Below, one piece after another: positions 1 through 7,695 of a stretch of DNA of 17,364 nt. The stretch is from Nitrososphaeraceae archaeon (GTDB taxonomy: Archaea > Thermoproteota > Nitrososphaeria > Nitrososphaerales > Nitrosopumilaceae), in contig JAICHE010000005.1 in assembly GCA_025922755.1 (NCBI GenBank), positions 1-17,364 on the forward strand, written 5' to 3'. The translations under genes and the position numbers were made by a program. The notes below the pieces were generated by a model. The model made no database searches. It was given only the letters and a program-made list of their open reading frames with translations, and was not told where the DNA came from. The first letter of the stretch is position 1. Each line of letters begins with the position of its first letter.

Positions 1-2607
1 GTAATAGCTCCCACAGGTTCTGGAAAAACTGAGTGTTCTGTAATTCCAATCTTCTCTCTGGTAAAAAATTCAAAAAAAATAGGAAAAATCAAGGTACTTT
101 ATGTAACTCCATTAAGAGCTCTGAATAGAGATGTATTTAGAAGAATCACAAAGTACGCTCATAATTGTAATCTCTCTATTGAAATTAGACATGGAGATAC
201 TACCCAGACTGCCAGAAGAAAAATAACAGAAAACCCTCCTGATATTTTGATAACCACCCCTGAAACATTGGTCATTTTACTTACTCAAATCAAGATGCTA
301 AATGCTTTATCTGATCTTGAATGGATCATTATAGATGAGGTACATGAACTACTTGGGAGTGAAAGAGGCTCCCAACTGTCTTTAAGTATAGAAAGACTCC
401 AATTAAATTCTCAATTCCCTCTTACAAAAATTGGATTATCTGCCACTGTAGGAAATTTTGAAGAAGCAGCAAAATTTGTGGTTGGAACCAAAAGAAAATG
501 TGAGATAATTAGAGACTCATCGGTAAGAGAATATGATGTAGAAGTAAAATATGTTGAAGGGACAATTTCAGATGTTGCAGAAAAAATTATTGAATATGTT
601 AAAGATTTAGATTTGAATTCACCCATTTTGCTTTTTACAAATACACGAGGAGAAGCAGAATTTATGGCATCAATTTTAAAAGAAAAATCTTCTATAAACA
701 TTGAGCTTCATCATGGATCATTATCAAAAGAAGTTAGAGAAGATACAGAAACTTCTCTCAGAGAAGGAAAACGAGGAATCGTTGTTTGTACCTCCTCTCT
801 AGAATTGGGGCTTGACATTGGCTCAGTGGAACTGGTAATTCATTATGGTTCTCCAAGACAAGTTTCAAAATTAGTGCAAAGAATTGGACGGAGTAGGCAC
901 AATAGAAACGCTTCAGCTAAAGGCTTGATTATAACAAATACTTCTGATGATGAATTTGAAGCTAAAGCAATTCTAGAGAGAATTAAAGAAGGTTCCATCG
1001 AACAGCAAAAAATACACGATGGGTCTCTTGATGTTCTTGCACATCATCTCGTTGGTTTGACTATGCAACTAGGCGAAATTTCTGTTGATACAGCATTTAA
1101 AACATTGAAACAGGCATATCCATTTAGAAATTTAACATTAGAGGATTTGGTTAGTGTTCTAGATTTACTTGATTCTAATTATCTGATTTTTTTTGATAGA
1201 ACAAAAATGAATTTTAGGAAAAAGGGAGGCGCCTTCAAATATTATTTTGAAAACCTTTCTACCATCCCTGATATTCTTAAATTCAAAGTTTTTGATAGTG
1301 TAGGCAAAAAAATCATTGGTTCACTTGACCAGAGATTTGTGGGTGATTTTGGAGATTCAGGAAATATTTTTGTTCTAAAGGGTTCACAATGGAGAATTCT
1401 TAATGTTGATGAAAAATCTTTCACTGTAAATGTTGAACCCTTTAGAGGTGGAGGGATAACCGTTCCGTATTGGGAAGGAGAAAGTATTCCTATAGACTTT
1501 AGGACTGCAAACAAGGTAGGACAATTTAGGACTAAAGTAAAAAATGGTTCTCTCAAATTAATAAATCACACAATTGAAAAATTATCTTTTGATTACATTC
1601 CAAATGAAAATACAATACTAGTTGAATCATCAAGATCTCAAGGATCTATAGTAATACATTCATGCTTTGGAACAAAAATAAATTCAACACTTGCCACTGT
1701 TCTCTCTTCAATGCTATCTTCAATTCTAGGATTTCTAGTTGACTCTCGTTCTGATGGATATAGAATTGTTTTATCATCAAGATCTCGAATATCTGAAAAA
1801 ATATTTCTCGAAGTATTGAAAGATGATTATGATCTTTCTTCAATGGTTTCTGCTTCTTTGAAAGGAACACATAACGTAAATTGGAGAACTTGGTGTGTTG
1901 CCAAAAAATTTGGAGTTGTGAGAAGGGGAGCAATTTATGAAAAAAAATCTGCTCGATTTTTATATGAAAGATATTCAAAAACACCACTTGTAAAGGAAGC
2001 ATTACGAGAATTATTTCATGATAAATATGATTTACAAAATACTGATAAAATTTTAAAAAAAATACGAGAAAATTTAATTTTGGTAAAATGGATAGAAGTT
2101 GATCAATTCTCCAAACTTGCCGAACCAATTCTAGATCACACAACAAAATATTATTCATCTCCTGTCAACCTTGACAAAGGTATTCTTGATCTTGTTAAAG
2201 CAAGACTTGCCAAAACAAAACATCGATTAGTTTGTGCAAGATGTGGAAAATGGGAACGTGTTACTGAAACTAACGAAGTAGATTCTTTAATTTGTCCCTA
2301 TTGTAAATCAAGACAAATCACTGCAACTTTCTACTCTGATTATGATCTTCCAAAAATAATAAGAAAGAAACACCAAGGAAAAAAACTAACTTCAGATGAA
2401 AAAAAGAAGTTTGATCGAGCCTGGAAAGTAGCTTCTTTGATTGAAAATTTTGGAAAATTGGCCATTACCGTTCTATCTGGATATGGTGTTGGAGCAGATA
2501 CCGCCGCCCGTATTTTACGAAATATGGTTGATGAAGAAATAATTTTCAAACAAATCTACGAAGCTGAAAGGCAATACGTAGTTACTCGAGGATTTTGGGA
2601 TTCTTAA
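1..2607 (+). CDS. Lhr-type ATP-dependent superfamily 2 helicase (5' end missing)
   Basis: The reading frame is open from the first base, so the gene starts before the window; 868 residues are visible. Seen, numbered from the window edge: Walker A APTGSGKTE (3-11), motif Ia TPLRALN, motif II DEVH (112-115), motif III SAT (147-149), motif V around LELGLDIG, motif VI QRIGRSRH (293-300). DEVHEL followed by a long C-terminal region is typical of Lhr (COG1201) proteins rather than of Ski2/Hel308 helicases. After the RecA pair come a winged-helix/beta-rich region and a late four-cysteine cluster (CARC and CPYC, codons 745-768), probably a zinc ribbon, then the sequence YGVGADTAARIL. Lhr helicases are 3'-5' translocases acting on DNA or DNA-RNA hybrids in repair or RNA handling. 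I cannot tell aLhr1 from aLhr2. Its stop codon overlaps that of the convergent RPA gene. Confidence 0.9.
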   Translation, partial: VIAPTGSGKTECSVIPIFSLVKNSKKIGKIKVLYVTPLRALNRDVFRRITKYAHNCNLSIEIRHGDTTQTARRKITENPPDILITTPETLVILLTQIKMLNALSDLEWIIIDEVHELLGSERGSQLSLSIERLQLNSQFPLTKIGLSATVGNFEEAAKFVVGTKRKCEIIRDSSVREYDVEVKYVEGTISDVAEKIIEYVKDLDLNSPILLFTNTRGEAEFMASILKEKSSINIELHHGSLSKEVREDTETSLREGKRGIVVCTSSLELGLDIGSVELVIHYGSPRQVSKLVQRIGRSRHNRNASAKGLIITNTSDDEFEAKAILERIKEGSIEQQKIHDGSLDVLAHHLVGLTMQLGEISVDTAFKTLKQAYPFRNLTLEDLVSVLDLLDSNYLIFFDRTKMNFRKKGGAFKYYFENLSTIPDILKFKVFDSVGKKIIGSLDQRFVGDFGDSGNIFVLKGSQWRILNVDEKSFTVNVEPFRGGGITVPYWEGESIPIDFRTANKVGQFRTKVKNGSLKLINHTIEKLSFDYIPNENTILVESSRSQGSIVIHSCFGTKINSTLATVLSSMLSSILGFLVDSRSDGYRIVLSSRSRISEKIFLEVLKDDYDLSSMVSASLKGTHNVNWRTWCVAKKFGVVRRGAIYEKKSARFLYERYSKTPLVKEALRELFHDKYDLQNTDKILKKIRENLILVKWIEVDQFSKLAEPILDHTTKYYSSPVNLDKGILDLVKARLAKTKHRLVCARCGKWERVTETNEVDSLICPYCKSRQITATFYSDYDLPKIIRKKHQGKKLTSDEKKKFDRAWKVASLIENFGKLAITVLSGYGVGADTAARILRNMVDEEIIFKQIYEAERQYVVTRGFWDS

Positions 2608-4019
2608 TTTTTCTTGGTGATTTTAGAAAATGCAGTCAAAAATAATTCAATTCTACCTTCTAGCCCAGATCTAGCATTAAGTCCAGTTATTGAAATAATT
2701 TCACCGATTTCACAAGTTTCAATTAATCTAGCTTGATTTCTCCATCCTTTAACCCAAATTTGACCTGTATCATCTTCCACGAACATTTCAGATAATGCTA
2801 TAGATTCACCGGATTTTGTTTGAACTTCTCTTCTTTCTGGAACTTTCAAAACTATTGCTTCTATACAATAATTTCCATCAACTTTCACATCGTTAATTTT
2901 TGTCCTAACTTTAGATAATGAAGGAATTTTTTCATCATCATCTAGCTTTCTTACAAATGAATTATCATCCAGCGTAACAGAATTACCATAAGCTTTTGAA
3001 GGCATTAATTCTATAACATCCCCTTCATTGAAAACATTTGTTGAATTTGAAAAATCACTTATGTTGAATAATTTTTTATCTTTATCGACACCTATTATCA
3101 TTTTATTCCCACTATCGTTAGTAGACATTGAAAGAATTCTTGCAATGATTGGTTCTGCTTCTTTTCCTCCTTCAATTTCAATTATGGTTGATTCGTTACC
3201 ATGAATTTCAATTCCTTGATTTCCAGATCTAACTTTGACTCCTAACAATCTAACTTTAGCATCTTGAGATATCATATTTGGGATAACTGATTCATCCTGA
3301 CCCCATAAAACAACCTTCATAGAATTTCCATCTTTTCCTTTTATTCTCATTCTTAGAGCCTTCCCAGGCTGTCCACGCGAATTTGTAAATTCCATGCCTG
3401 TTATCATCCCGTCTACAACTCCTGAAACTACCAAATCTTTTTGTCCTTCTTGTAATTCACTAACATCTTTTGTAATGTTGTCTATCTTGGGAATGTCGCT
3501 ATCATTTTCTGTTGTTTGTAAATTAGATCCAGAACCAATGTTGATGGTGGGTTCTCCATTAAGATCTGATTTTACATATGCTTTGATAATTTTTATTAAA
3601 TCTCCCGGCTTGATATTTTCAATTCCTGGCAAATTTGCCTTTTCATCCCAAAGTTTTACACTAGCTGTAGAATTATTATCATATACTGTCATGTTTCTTA
3701 GAAAGAATGAGGAACCATCTTTTCTTGAAAATTGCTTGGCTGGTGACATATTGAGAACTCTAGTTTCAAGAGAAATTTCTTTGGCTCCCGCATAGAGGTC
3801 CTTTAACCCCATCTCTACTTTTAGAGGTTCTGACAGAGAAACTCCAAAATCTGAAGCAATTAGAAACACAGCTCCCTGATCAGTAAGATAACCTGCCCCA
3901 ATCTTCTCTTTTTTTTGCTTAATTAATTCTTCAATATCGGATCTGGTTAATTCTGGTTTTTGTTCTAGTAGTTTATTCATTAAAGTTTCAAATTCAGACA
4001 ATTCATTGTTTGTAAACAA
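2604..4019 (-). CDS. Replication factor A-like ssDNA-binding protein with multiple OB folds
   Basis: This 471-residue protein begins with a helical segment (about 5-75) seen in many archaeal RPA proteins. It then shows four beta-rich blocks I read as OB folds: about 80-165, 190-283, 288-360 (short and diverged) and 370-465. Typical OB features are visible, such as ASVKLWD followed by a GD turn in the first block, MKVVLWG in the second and GQIWVKGW in the last. No CxxC zinc cluster is present, unlike several euryarchaeal RPA proteins. The expected role is coating single-stranded DNA in replication, recombination and repair. The start is TTG at 4019; no ATG lies near the N-terminus before Met14, which is inside the helical segment. 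It is convergent with the helicase (stops overlap by 4 nt) and divergent from the ABC exporter. Confidence 0.86.
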   Translation of the reverse strand: MFTNNELSEFETLMNKLLEQKPELTRSDIEELIKQKKEKIGAGYLTDQGAVFLIASDFGVSLSEPLKVEMGLKDLYAGAKEISLETRVLNMSPAKQFSRKDGSSFFLRNMTVYDNNSTASVKLWDEKANLPGIENIKPGDLIKIIKAYVKSDLNGEPTINIGSGSNLQTTENDSDIPKIDNITKDVSELQEGQKDLVVSGVVDGMITGMEFTNSRGQPGKALRMRIKGKDGNSMKVVLWGQDESVIPNMISQDAKVRLLGVKVRSGNQGIEIHGNESTIIEIEGGKEAEPIIARILSMSTNDSGNKMIIGVDKDKKLFNISDFSNSTNVFNEGDVIELMPSKAYGNSVTLDDNSFVRKLDDDEKIPSLSKVRTKINDVKVDGNYCIEAIVLKVPERREVQTKSGESIALSEMFVEDDTGQIWVKGWRNQARLIETCEIGEIISITGLNARSGLEGRIELFLTAFSKITKKN

Positions 4020-4040
4020 GGTCTATTAATAAAAATTTCA

Positions 4041-4052
4041 TTAACTAAATTA
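4041..4052. promoter_or_regulatory. AT-rich element able to act as TATA box for both RPA and ABC genes
   Basis: The sequence ttaactaaatta lies almost exactly midway between the two divergent genes. Its centre is about 27 nt from the ATG at 4075 on the plus strand and about 27 nt from the TTG at 4019 on the minus strand, the usual TATA-to-start distance for leaderless archaeal transcripts. No second convincing TATA box is seen in the 55-nt gap, although the minus strand also has a T-rich stretch nearer the RPA start (4025-4037). Prediction only. Confidence 0.4.
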
Positions 4053-4074
4053 GTAAGAAGATCGCAAATTGGCC

Positions 4075-5013
4075 ATGTCCTGTATTATCATAAATAAATT
4101 ATCAAAAAATTATGGGCATGTTCAAGCTGTAGATGACATAACCATGTCGGTAAAAAGTGGGCAAGTATTTGGTTTTTTAGGACCAAATGGCGCAGGAAAA
4201 TCTACAACAATCAAACTACTTACTACTTTAATCCAACCCTCAGAAGGATCCTTGAATATTTTAGGAATAGATGCTATAAAGAATCCCCTTCAAGTACGCC
4301 ATAAGATTGGGGTGGTTTTGCAACAACCAAGTTATGAGCCCACCTTGACTGTAGAAAAATCCCTTGAAAAATATGGAATGATGTGGAATGTTCCCAAAAA
4401 CGAGCGTAAATTTAGAATGGAACAACTCCTAAAGGACTTTGATCTAGTTGATATTCGTAAAAAACGAAATGAGGATTTATCTATCGGACAAAGAAGAAGA
4501 GTTCAAGTTGCTCGCGAATTCATGCATGACATGGATCTTTTATTTTTAGATGAACCAACTGTTGGATTAGATCCCAGTGCACGTAGAAAGCTCCTTGATT
4601 ATCTAAGAACCAAAGTCAATTCAGGATTAACAATATTCTTTACAACTCACATCTTAACTGAAGCCGAATACCTATGTGATGAAATTGCTATTATTGACAA
4701 GGGTAAAATTCTGGCAATAGATTCCCCTAATGCATTAAAAAATAGATTTGGTAAGGATAAGACGATAAAAATTCATTTACTAAAAAATCATCCTGAAATT
4801 GCAAAACTTCTTACTGGAATTCAAGACTGTAAAATAGATTTTCAAACTGGAACAAGTATTACAATCCACTCAGAACAATCAGAAATAGTATTAATGAAAA
4901 TTTTAAAAATTTTAAATGATAATTCAATAGAAATAGATGATCTTTCAGCAATCCCAACAAACCTTGAAGAAATTTTCTTAAAAATGGTAGAGGAAAATGT
5001 ATCCAATAATTAG
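4075..5013 (+). CDS. ABC-2 type exporter, ATP-binding subunit (DrrA-like)
   Basis: This is a complete nucleotide-binding subunit of an ABC exporter. Counting from an alternative TTG start at 4069, the motifs are Walker A GPNGAGKST (38-46), Q-loop VVLQQP (82-87), signature LSIGQ (137-141), Walker B LLFLDEP with catalytic Glu162, D-loop GLDP and switch His194. The last 85 or so residues form the C-terminal extension common in DrrA/CcmA-like ATPases. I prefer the ATG at 4075 because a TATA-like box sits about 27 nt upstream of it; TTG at 4069 would add only two residues. The 3' end overlaps the permease gene by 17 nt, so the two are one translationally linked unit. The substrate (lipid, drug or polysaccharide) cannot be read from sequence. 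Confidence 0.92.
   Translation: MSCIIINKLSKNYGHVQAVDDITMSVKSGQVFGFLGPNGAGKSTTIKLLTTLIQPSEGSLNILGIDAIKNPLQVRHKIGVVLQQPSYEPTLTVEKSLEKYGMMWNVPKNERKFRMEQLLKDFDLVDIRKKRNEDLSIGQRRRVQVAREFMHDMDLLFLDEPTVGLDPSARRKLLDYLRTKVNSGLTIFFTTHILTEAEYLCDEIAIIDKGKILAIDSPNALKNRFGKDKTIKIHLLKNHPEIAKLLTGIQDCKIDFQTGTSITIHSEQSEIVLMKILKILNDNSIEIDDLSAIPTNLEEIFLKMVEENVSNN
4989..4993 (+). promoter_or_regulatory. Shine-Dalgarno site for the ABC permease
   Basis: AGAGG lies inside the end of the ATPase gene, 3 nt before the ATG at 4997. It matches part of the archaeal anti-Shine-Dalgarno target. It supports 4997 as the permease start and fits re-initiation within an overlapping gene pair. The short spacing is a weakness. 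Confidence 0.45.
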
Positions 5014-5758
5014 ACTTGTTAATAGAAATTTAACAATCTCTATTAATCCGGCATTTCTATTATGGCAAATAATTTTTCCAATAATCTACATTTTCATTGC
5101 AGGGTTTGCTTATACTTCATTAATTCGAGAAGTGCCATTTGGATCTAAGGATTTAGCATATCCTGCATTTTTGGCATCTGGAATGATTGGGTTTAATATT
5201 ATGAATAGCACTCTTGTTTCGGGTATTATAATTTGGAATGACAGAAAATATGGAATGTTTGAACAAATTATGTCTGGACCATTTACAAGAGCAAATTATA
5301 TTCTAAGTAACATTTGTACAATAGGAATTATTGGTTTGGTGAGTGCATCTCTTATTGCACTTATTGGTTATCCAGTATTTTTTGACTCTCTTGATTTTTC
5401 AATAGTAACGGTACCACTGATAGTATTTGCTGCAATTACTGGCTCGGTTTTGTTTGGTTCATTGGCATCAATTATTGCAACTAAATTAAGATCAAGTGAA
5501 GGATTCAATGTAATTCTAAATACTGCATTTCTTTTCTTTGCTTTTGTAAGTACAGCCTTTTATCCGGCAGAAGGAGCGCCAGAACCTCTAAAAACAGCTT
5601 TTTACCTAAATCCACTTACTTATTTGGTTGATATTATACGAGCAGGAATTTTTGGAAATGTTTCAGAATTTGTATTAATTGAAATGGGGATTCTTGCAAT
5701 AATTGCTACTATACTATTCATAATTGCAACAAAACTTCTTACAAAATTAGATTTTTAA
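4997..5758 (+). CDS. ABC-2 type exporter, membrane permease subunit (DrrB-like)
   Basis: The 253-residue protein has about six hydrophobic segments: roughly residues 20-40, 55-75, 105-125, 135-160, 170-190 and 225-245. This matches the six-helix ABC-2 permease fold. Family-typical landmarks are the pre-TM sequence ending in PAFLLWQ, the segment with RKYGMFEQIMSGPF between helices 2 and 3 (the coupling region in this family), and the NPLTYLVDIIRAG stretch before the last helix, close to the usual P-x-x-Y/D-x-x-R motif. It would form a dimer in the cytoplasmic membrane powered by the ATPase just upstream, with which it overlaps by 17 nt. The substrate is unknown. Confidence 0.9.
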   Translation: MYPIIRLVNRNLTISINPAFLLWQIIFPIIYIFIAGFAYTSLIREVPFGSKDLAYPAFLASGMIGFNIMNSTLVSGIIIWNDRKYGMFEQIMSGPFTRANYILSNICTIGIIGLVSASLIALIGYPVFFDSLDFSIVTVPLIVFAAITGSVLFGSLASIIATKLRSSEGFNVILNTAFLFFAFVSTAFYPAEGAPEPLKTAFYLNPLTYLVDIIRAGIFGNVSEFVLIEMGILAIIATILFIIATKLLTKLDF

Positions 5759-5773
5759 TAAATTAAAAACAGT

Positions 5774-5845
5774 AGCCCGGCCCAGACTCGAACTGGGGTC
5801 AAGGGCTCCAAAGGCCCCTATGCTTGACCGCTACACTACCGGGCT
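5774..5845 (-). tRNA. tRNA-Gln (anticodon TTG)
   Basis: The minus strand folds into a complete 72-nt cloverleaf. The acceptor stem is AGCCCGG paired with CCGGGCT, the D stem GTGT/GCAT has wobble pairs, the anticodon stem is GGGGC/GCCCT, and the T stem CCCAG/CTGGG carries a TTCGAGT loop. The loop CTTTGGA places TTG at positions 34-36 (plus-strand 5809-5811), decoding CAA. The variable loop is 4 nt, and no CCA end is encoded. As drawn, the 72 bases end with the acceptor strand, so the first pair may be A-T with no separate discriminator base; if the discriminator lies one base further (5773), it is A. In archaea this tRNA is normally charged with Glu and then amidated by GatDE, encoded in this window. 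Confidence 0.95.
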
Positions 5846-5874
5846 CCTGATAAAGAAATTTGATGTTCAATTTA

Positions 5875-5882
5875 CTTTAAAG
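5875..5882 (-). promoter_or_regulatory. Probable TATA box of tRNA-Gln
   Basis: CTTTAAAG lies about 33 nt upstream of the 5' end of the tRNA on the minus strand, a plausible distance for a tRNA promoter with a short leader. The 8-mer is self-complementary, so its orientation is set only by position. Confidence 0.35.
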
Positions 5883-5908
5883 TGTTATTCCACGACTTTT
5901 CTGTTTGA

Positions 5909-5918
5909 AAATACAATA
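5909..5918 (+). promoter_or_regulatory. Possible TATA-like element of the dehydrogenase-like gene
   Basis: AAATACAATA lies about 37 nt before the TTG start at 5951, which would give a leader of roughly 10 nt. This is a weak match, and other AT-rich runs are nearby. Confidence 0.25.
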
Positions 5919-5950
5919 AGTTTTTCTTAGCGCACTTCGTAGCTTCACCA

Positions 5951-7090
5951 TTGGCTGGCACAAAAATTGTAGTTTATGGACTAAGTACTGAAGGATATGC
6001 AATTGCCTGCCAAATGGCTATGAAAGGCGCTGATGTTTACATTATTGACGAATCAAATCCTTCTGCCATATCACTGAAAGCTGAAATTGCGAAAATATAT
6101 CCAAATGTTACTTCATTGAAGGAAGATGAACCATTACTGGCCATGGAACCAATTGATGTAGCAATTTCGAAAGCTCAATATCTTTTCTTTACTCCAAGGG
6201 TTAGAAAAACGGGTCAAGATATCAAAACAGAGATTCATTCAAAATTCAAAGATGCTACTAGCTCACTTAAGAAAAACAGTTCGGTGGTGTATACCCTTCC
6301 AACTGGATTTGGTGGAAATAATGAAAATATTTCGCTATTAGAGCATGTAACAGGATTGGAAATAGGAAAACAAATTTCTTATTTTTATTATCCTTTAGAG
6401 GACTTAACTCAACAACCAAAAACAATAGGCTCTTTTAACGGAAAAGAAGATCAAAAACTTGCAGAACTTTTATCCACAGGAAAAAAAGAAAAAAAATTTG
6501 TTGCAATTTCCTCTTCGGAACATTTTCATGCAATCAGTGTTCTATCTAGATTTTCTAGTCTTTGTAGTATACTAGAGGTTTGCAAATATGCTCAAGACGA
6601 CATAACAAAAAATGACCTTTCATCAGATGACTTTCAAGAAATTTTTCTTGATGATATGGTTACAGGATTGTATGATCTCAAATCATTAGGTTCCTCATTT
6701 GAAGGAGCAAATACTTTGATGTATCTAATAAATGGAAGTGTTAAAGGAATTGACGGATACATAAAAAGACTAATCGATGAAATTCGTGCTACTTTAAAGA
6801 AAAATGATCTTAAAGCTAGCAGAACAAAGATTGCTATCTCTTGGACACTTGATCAGCATGCCATGCGCGGAGATAAAATAGAAATGCTACAAAATCTAAC
6901 TTCGCGACTACGTGATTATATTGGAGATGTAGAAGCTTATGAAGATCCCCATTTAGATCTCTTTCATAGTGACAAAACAACCATTGTTGTTGCTTGCTCC
7001 AAATCCGATTTTGAAAATATAGAAAAAAACAAAAAAGATTCTAGCCTCATTATTGTAAAGGCCAATCCCTTATGTGAAACAATCCAATAA
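5951..7090 (+). CDS. UDP-sugar dehydrogenase-like protein, probably catalytically inactive
   Basis: The 379 residues follow the layout of UDP-glucose/UDP-ManNAc dehydrogenases. An N-terminal Rossmann domain (KIVVYGLSTEG, 5-15; Asp33 at the end of strand 2) is followed by a VYTLPTGFGG stretch (113-122) like the family's STVPPGT segment. A central helical region (about 185-270) and a C-terminal UDP-binding-like domain (about 270-379, with TKIAISWTLD and VEAYEDPHLD matching the usual GLAYKPD and YDP positions) follow. Key residues are changed. The glycine motif reads GLSTEG, not GxGxxG. Where the family has the catalytic cysteine of the GGxCxxKD motif, I align VTGLYD (237-242), with Thr238 in the cysteine position. 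I infer a sensor, scaffold or altered enzyme rather than a normal dehydrogenase. The start is TTG. The next gene, grpE, appears to have its own promoter. Confidence 0.65.
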   Translation: MAGTKIVVYGLSTEGYAIACQMAMKGADVYIIDESNPSAISLKAEIAKIYPNVTSLKEDEPLLAMEPIDVAISKAQYLFFTPRVRKTGQDIKTEIHSKFKDATSSLKKNSSVVYTLPTGFGGNNENISLLEHVTGLEIGKQISYFYYPLEDLTQQPKTIGSFNGKEDQKLAELLSTGKKEKKFVAISSSEHFHAISVLSRFSSLCSILEVCKYAQDDITKNDLSSDDFQEIFLDDMVTGLYDLKSLGSSFEGANTLMYLINGSVKGIDGYIKRLIDEIRATLKKNDLKASRTKIAISWTLDQHAMRGDKIEMLQNLTSRLRDYIGDVEAYEDPHLDLFHSDKTTIVVACSKSDFENIEKNKKDSSLIIVKANPLCETIQ

Positions 7091-7093
7091 GAG

Positions 7094-7100
7094 TATAAAT
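7094..7100 (+). promoter_or_regulatory. TATA box of the grpE-dnaK operon
   Basis: TATAAAT is the best TATA match in this part of the window. Its centre is 29 nt before the ATG at 7126, which predicts transcription starting at or just before that ATG and a leaderless grpE mRNA. It lies directly after the stop codon of the upstream gene. No heat-shock operator was recognised. Confidence 0.6.
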
Positions 7101-7125
7101 TAGCTTATCAGTTACTGTGTTTGAA

Positions 7126-7695
7126 ATGTCTAATGATGATGATTCTATTCCTGTTAATGTGATTTCTGAAAATGAAACAATCAGTGAAGAAAAGGATAAC
7201 AATAACGAGGAAATTTCTTTAGAACTTTTACAAAATTCTCTTAACGAAGAAAAACAAAAATCGCAAGATTTAGAAAATAAATTAAAACATGCTATTGCAG
7301 ATTATCAAAATTTAAGCAAGAAAACACAATCCGATATTGAAAATGGAATAAATAACAAGATCTCCCAATTTATGTTAGAATTCCTTAACATTTATGATGA
7401 TTTCAAGCGAGCAAAAGAAGCTTTTTCAAAAAATGATGAGAATACAAAAGGACTGGACTCAATCGTAAAAAATATGGATTCACTACTTGCAAAATACAGT
7501 GTGGCTCCAATTGATGCACTGGGAGAAATTTTTGATCCAAATCTACATGAAGCAATCTCTATTGTCAATGATCCTAAACTTGATGACAATACAATTGTCA
7601 AAGAAATCAGGAAGGGATATATTTCTCAAAATAGAGTTATTAGACCATCATTAGTAGAAATTTCAAAAAAACACGGAGAAATAAAAAATGACTAA
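7126..7695 (+). CDS. grpE: GrpE, nucleotide exchange factor of DnaK
   Basis: GrpE exchanges ADP for ATP on DnaK as a dimer in the cytoplasm. From the ATG the protein has 189 residues: an acidic, low-complexity N-terminus (about 1-30), a long charged coiled-coil helix (about 30-60) with the typical ADYQNL core, and a C-terminal part containing FDPNLHEAI and NRVIRPSLVEISK, both hallmarks of the family. A GTG at 7117 would add three residues, but the TATA box at 7094-7100 places transcription start near 7123-7126, so I choose the ATG. The last 8 nt overlap dnaK, which implies joint transcription and coupled translation. Confidence 0.93.
   Translation: MSNDDDSIPVNVISENETISEEKDNNNEEISLELLQNSLNEEKQKSQDLENKLKHAIADYQNLSKKTQSDIENGINNKISQFMLEFLNIYDDFKRAKEAFSKNDENTKGLDSIVKNMDSLLAKYSVAPIDALGEIFDPNLHEAISIVNDPKLDDNTIVKEIRKGYISQNRVIRPSLVEISKKHGEIKND
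7675..7678 (+). promoter_or_regulatory. Shine-Dalgarno site for dnaK
   Basis: GGAG lies within the end of grpE, 9 nt before the dnaK ATG. It fits a downstream operon gene translated by Shine-Dalgarno initiation. Confidence 0.45.

Noticed and set aside
1646..2158. Minus-strand open frame of 170 codons opposite the helicase
   Set aside because: The product is a run of Leu, Ile, Phe and Gln without domain features, and the plus-strand helicase frame is clearly coding throughout.
3394..3795. Plus-strand open frame of 133 codons opposite RPA
   Set aside because: It lies fully inside the RPA gene on the other strand, has a low-complexity Ser/Leu/Phe-rich product and no promoter. It is a shadow frame.
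5874..5883. Palindromic CTTTAAAG considered as an operator
   Set aside because: A single AT-rich 8-mer at TATA distance from tRNA-Gln is explained better as a core promoter; no second copy was noticed near the chaperone genes.
5759..5950. Possible integrated element next to tRNA-Gln
   Set aside because: tRNA genes are common attachment sites, but I see no repeat of the tRNA 3' end, no integrase and no change in base composition on either side.
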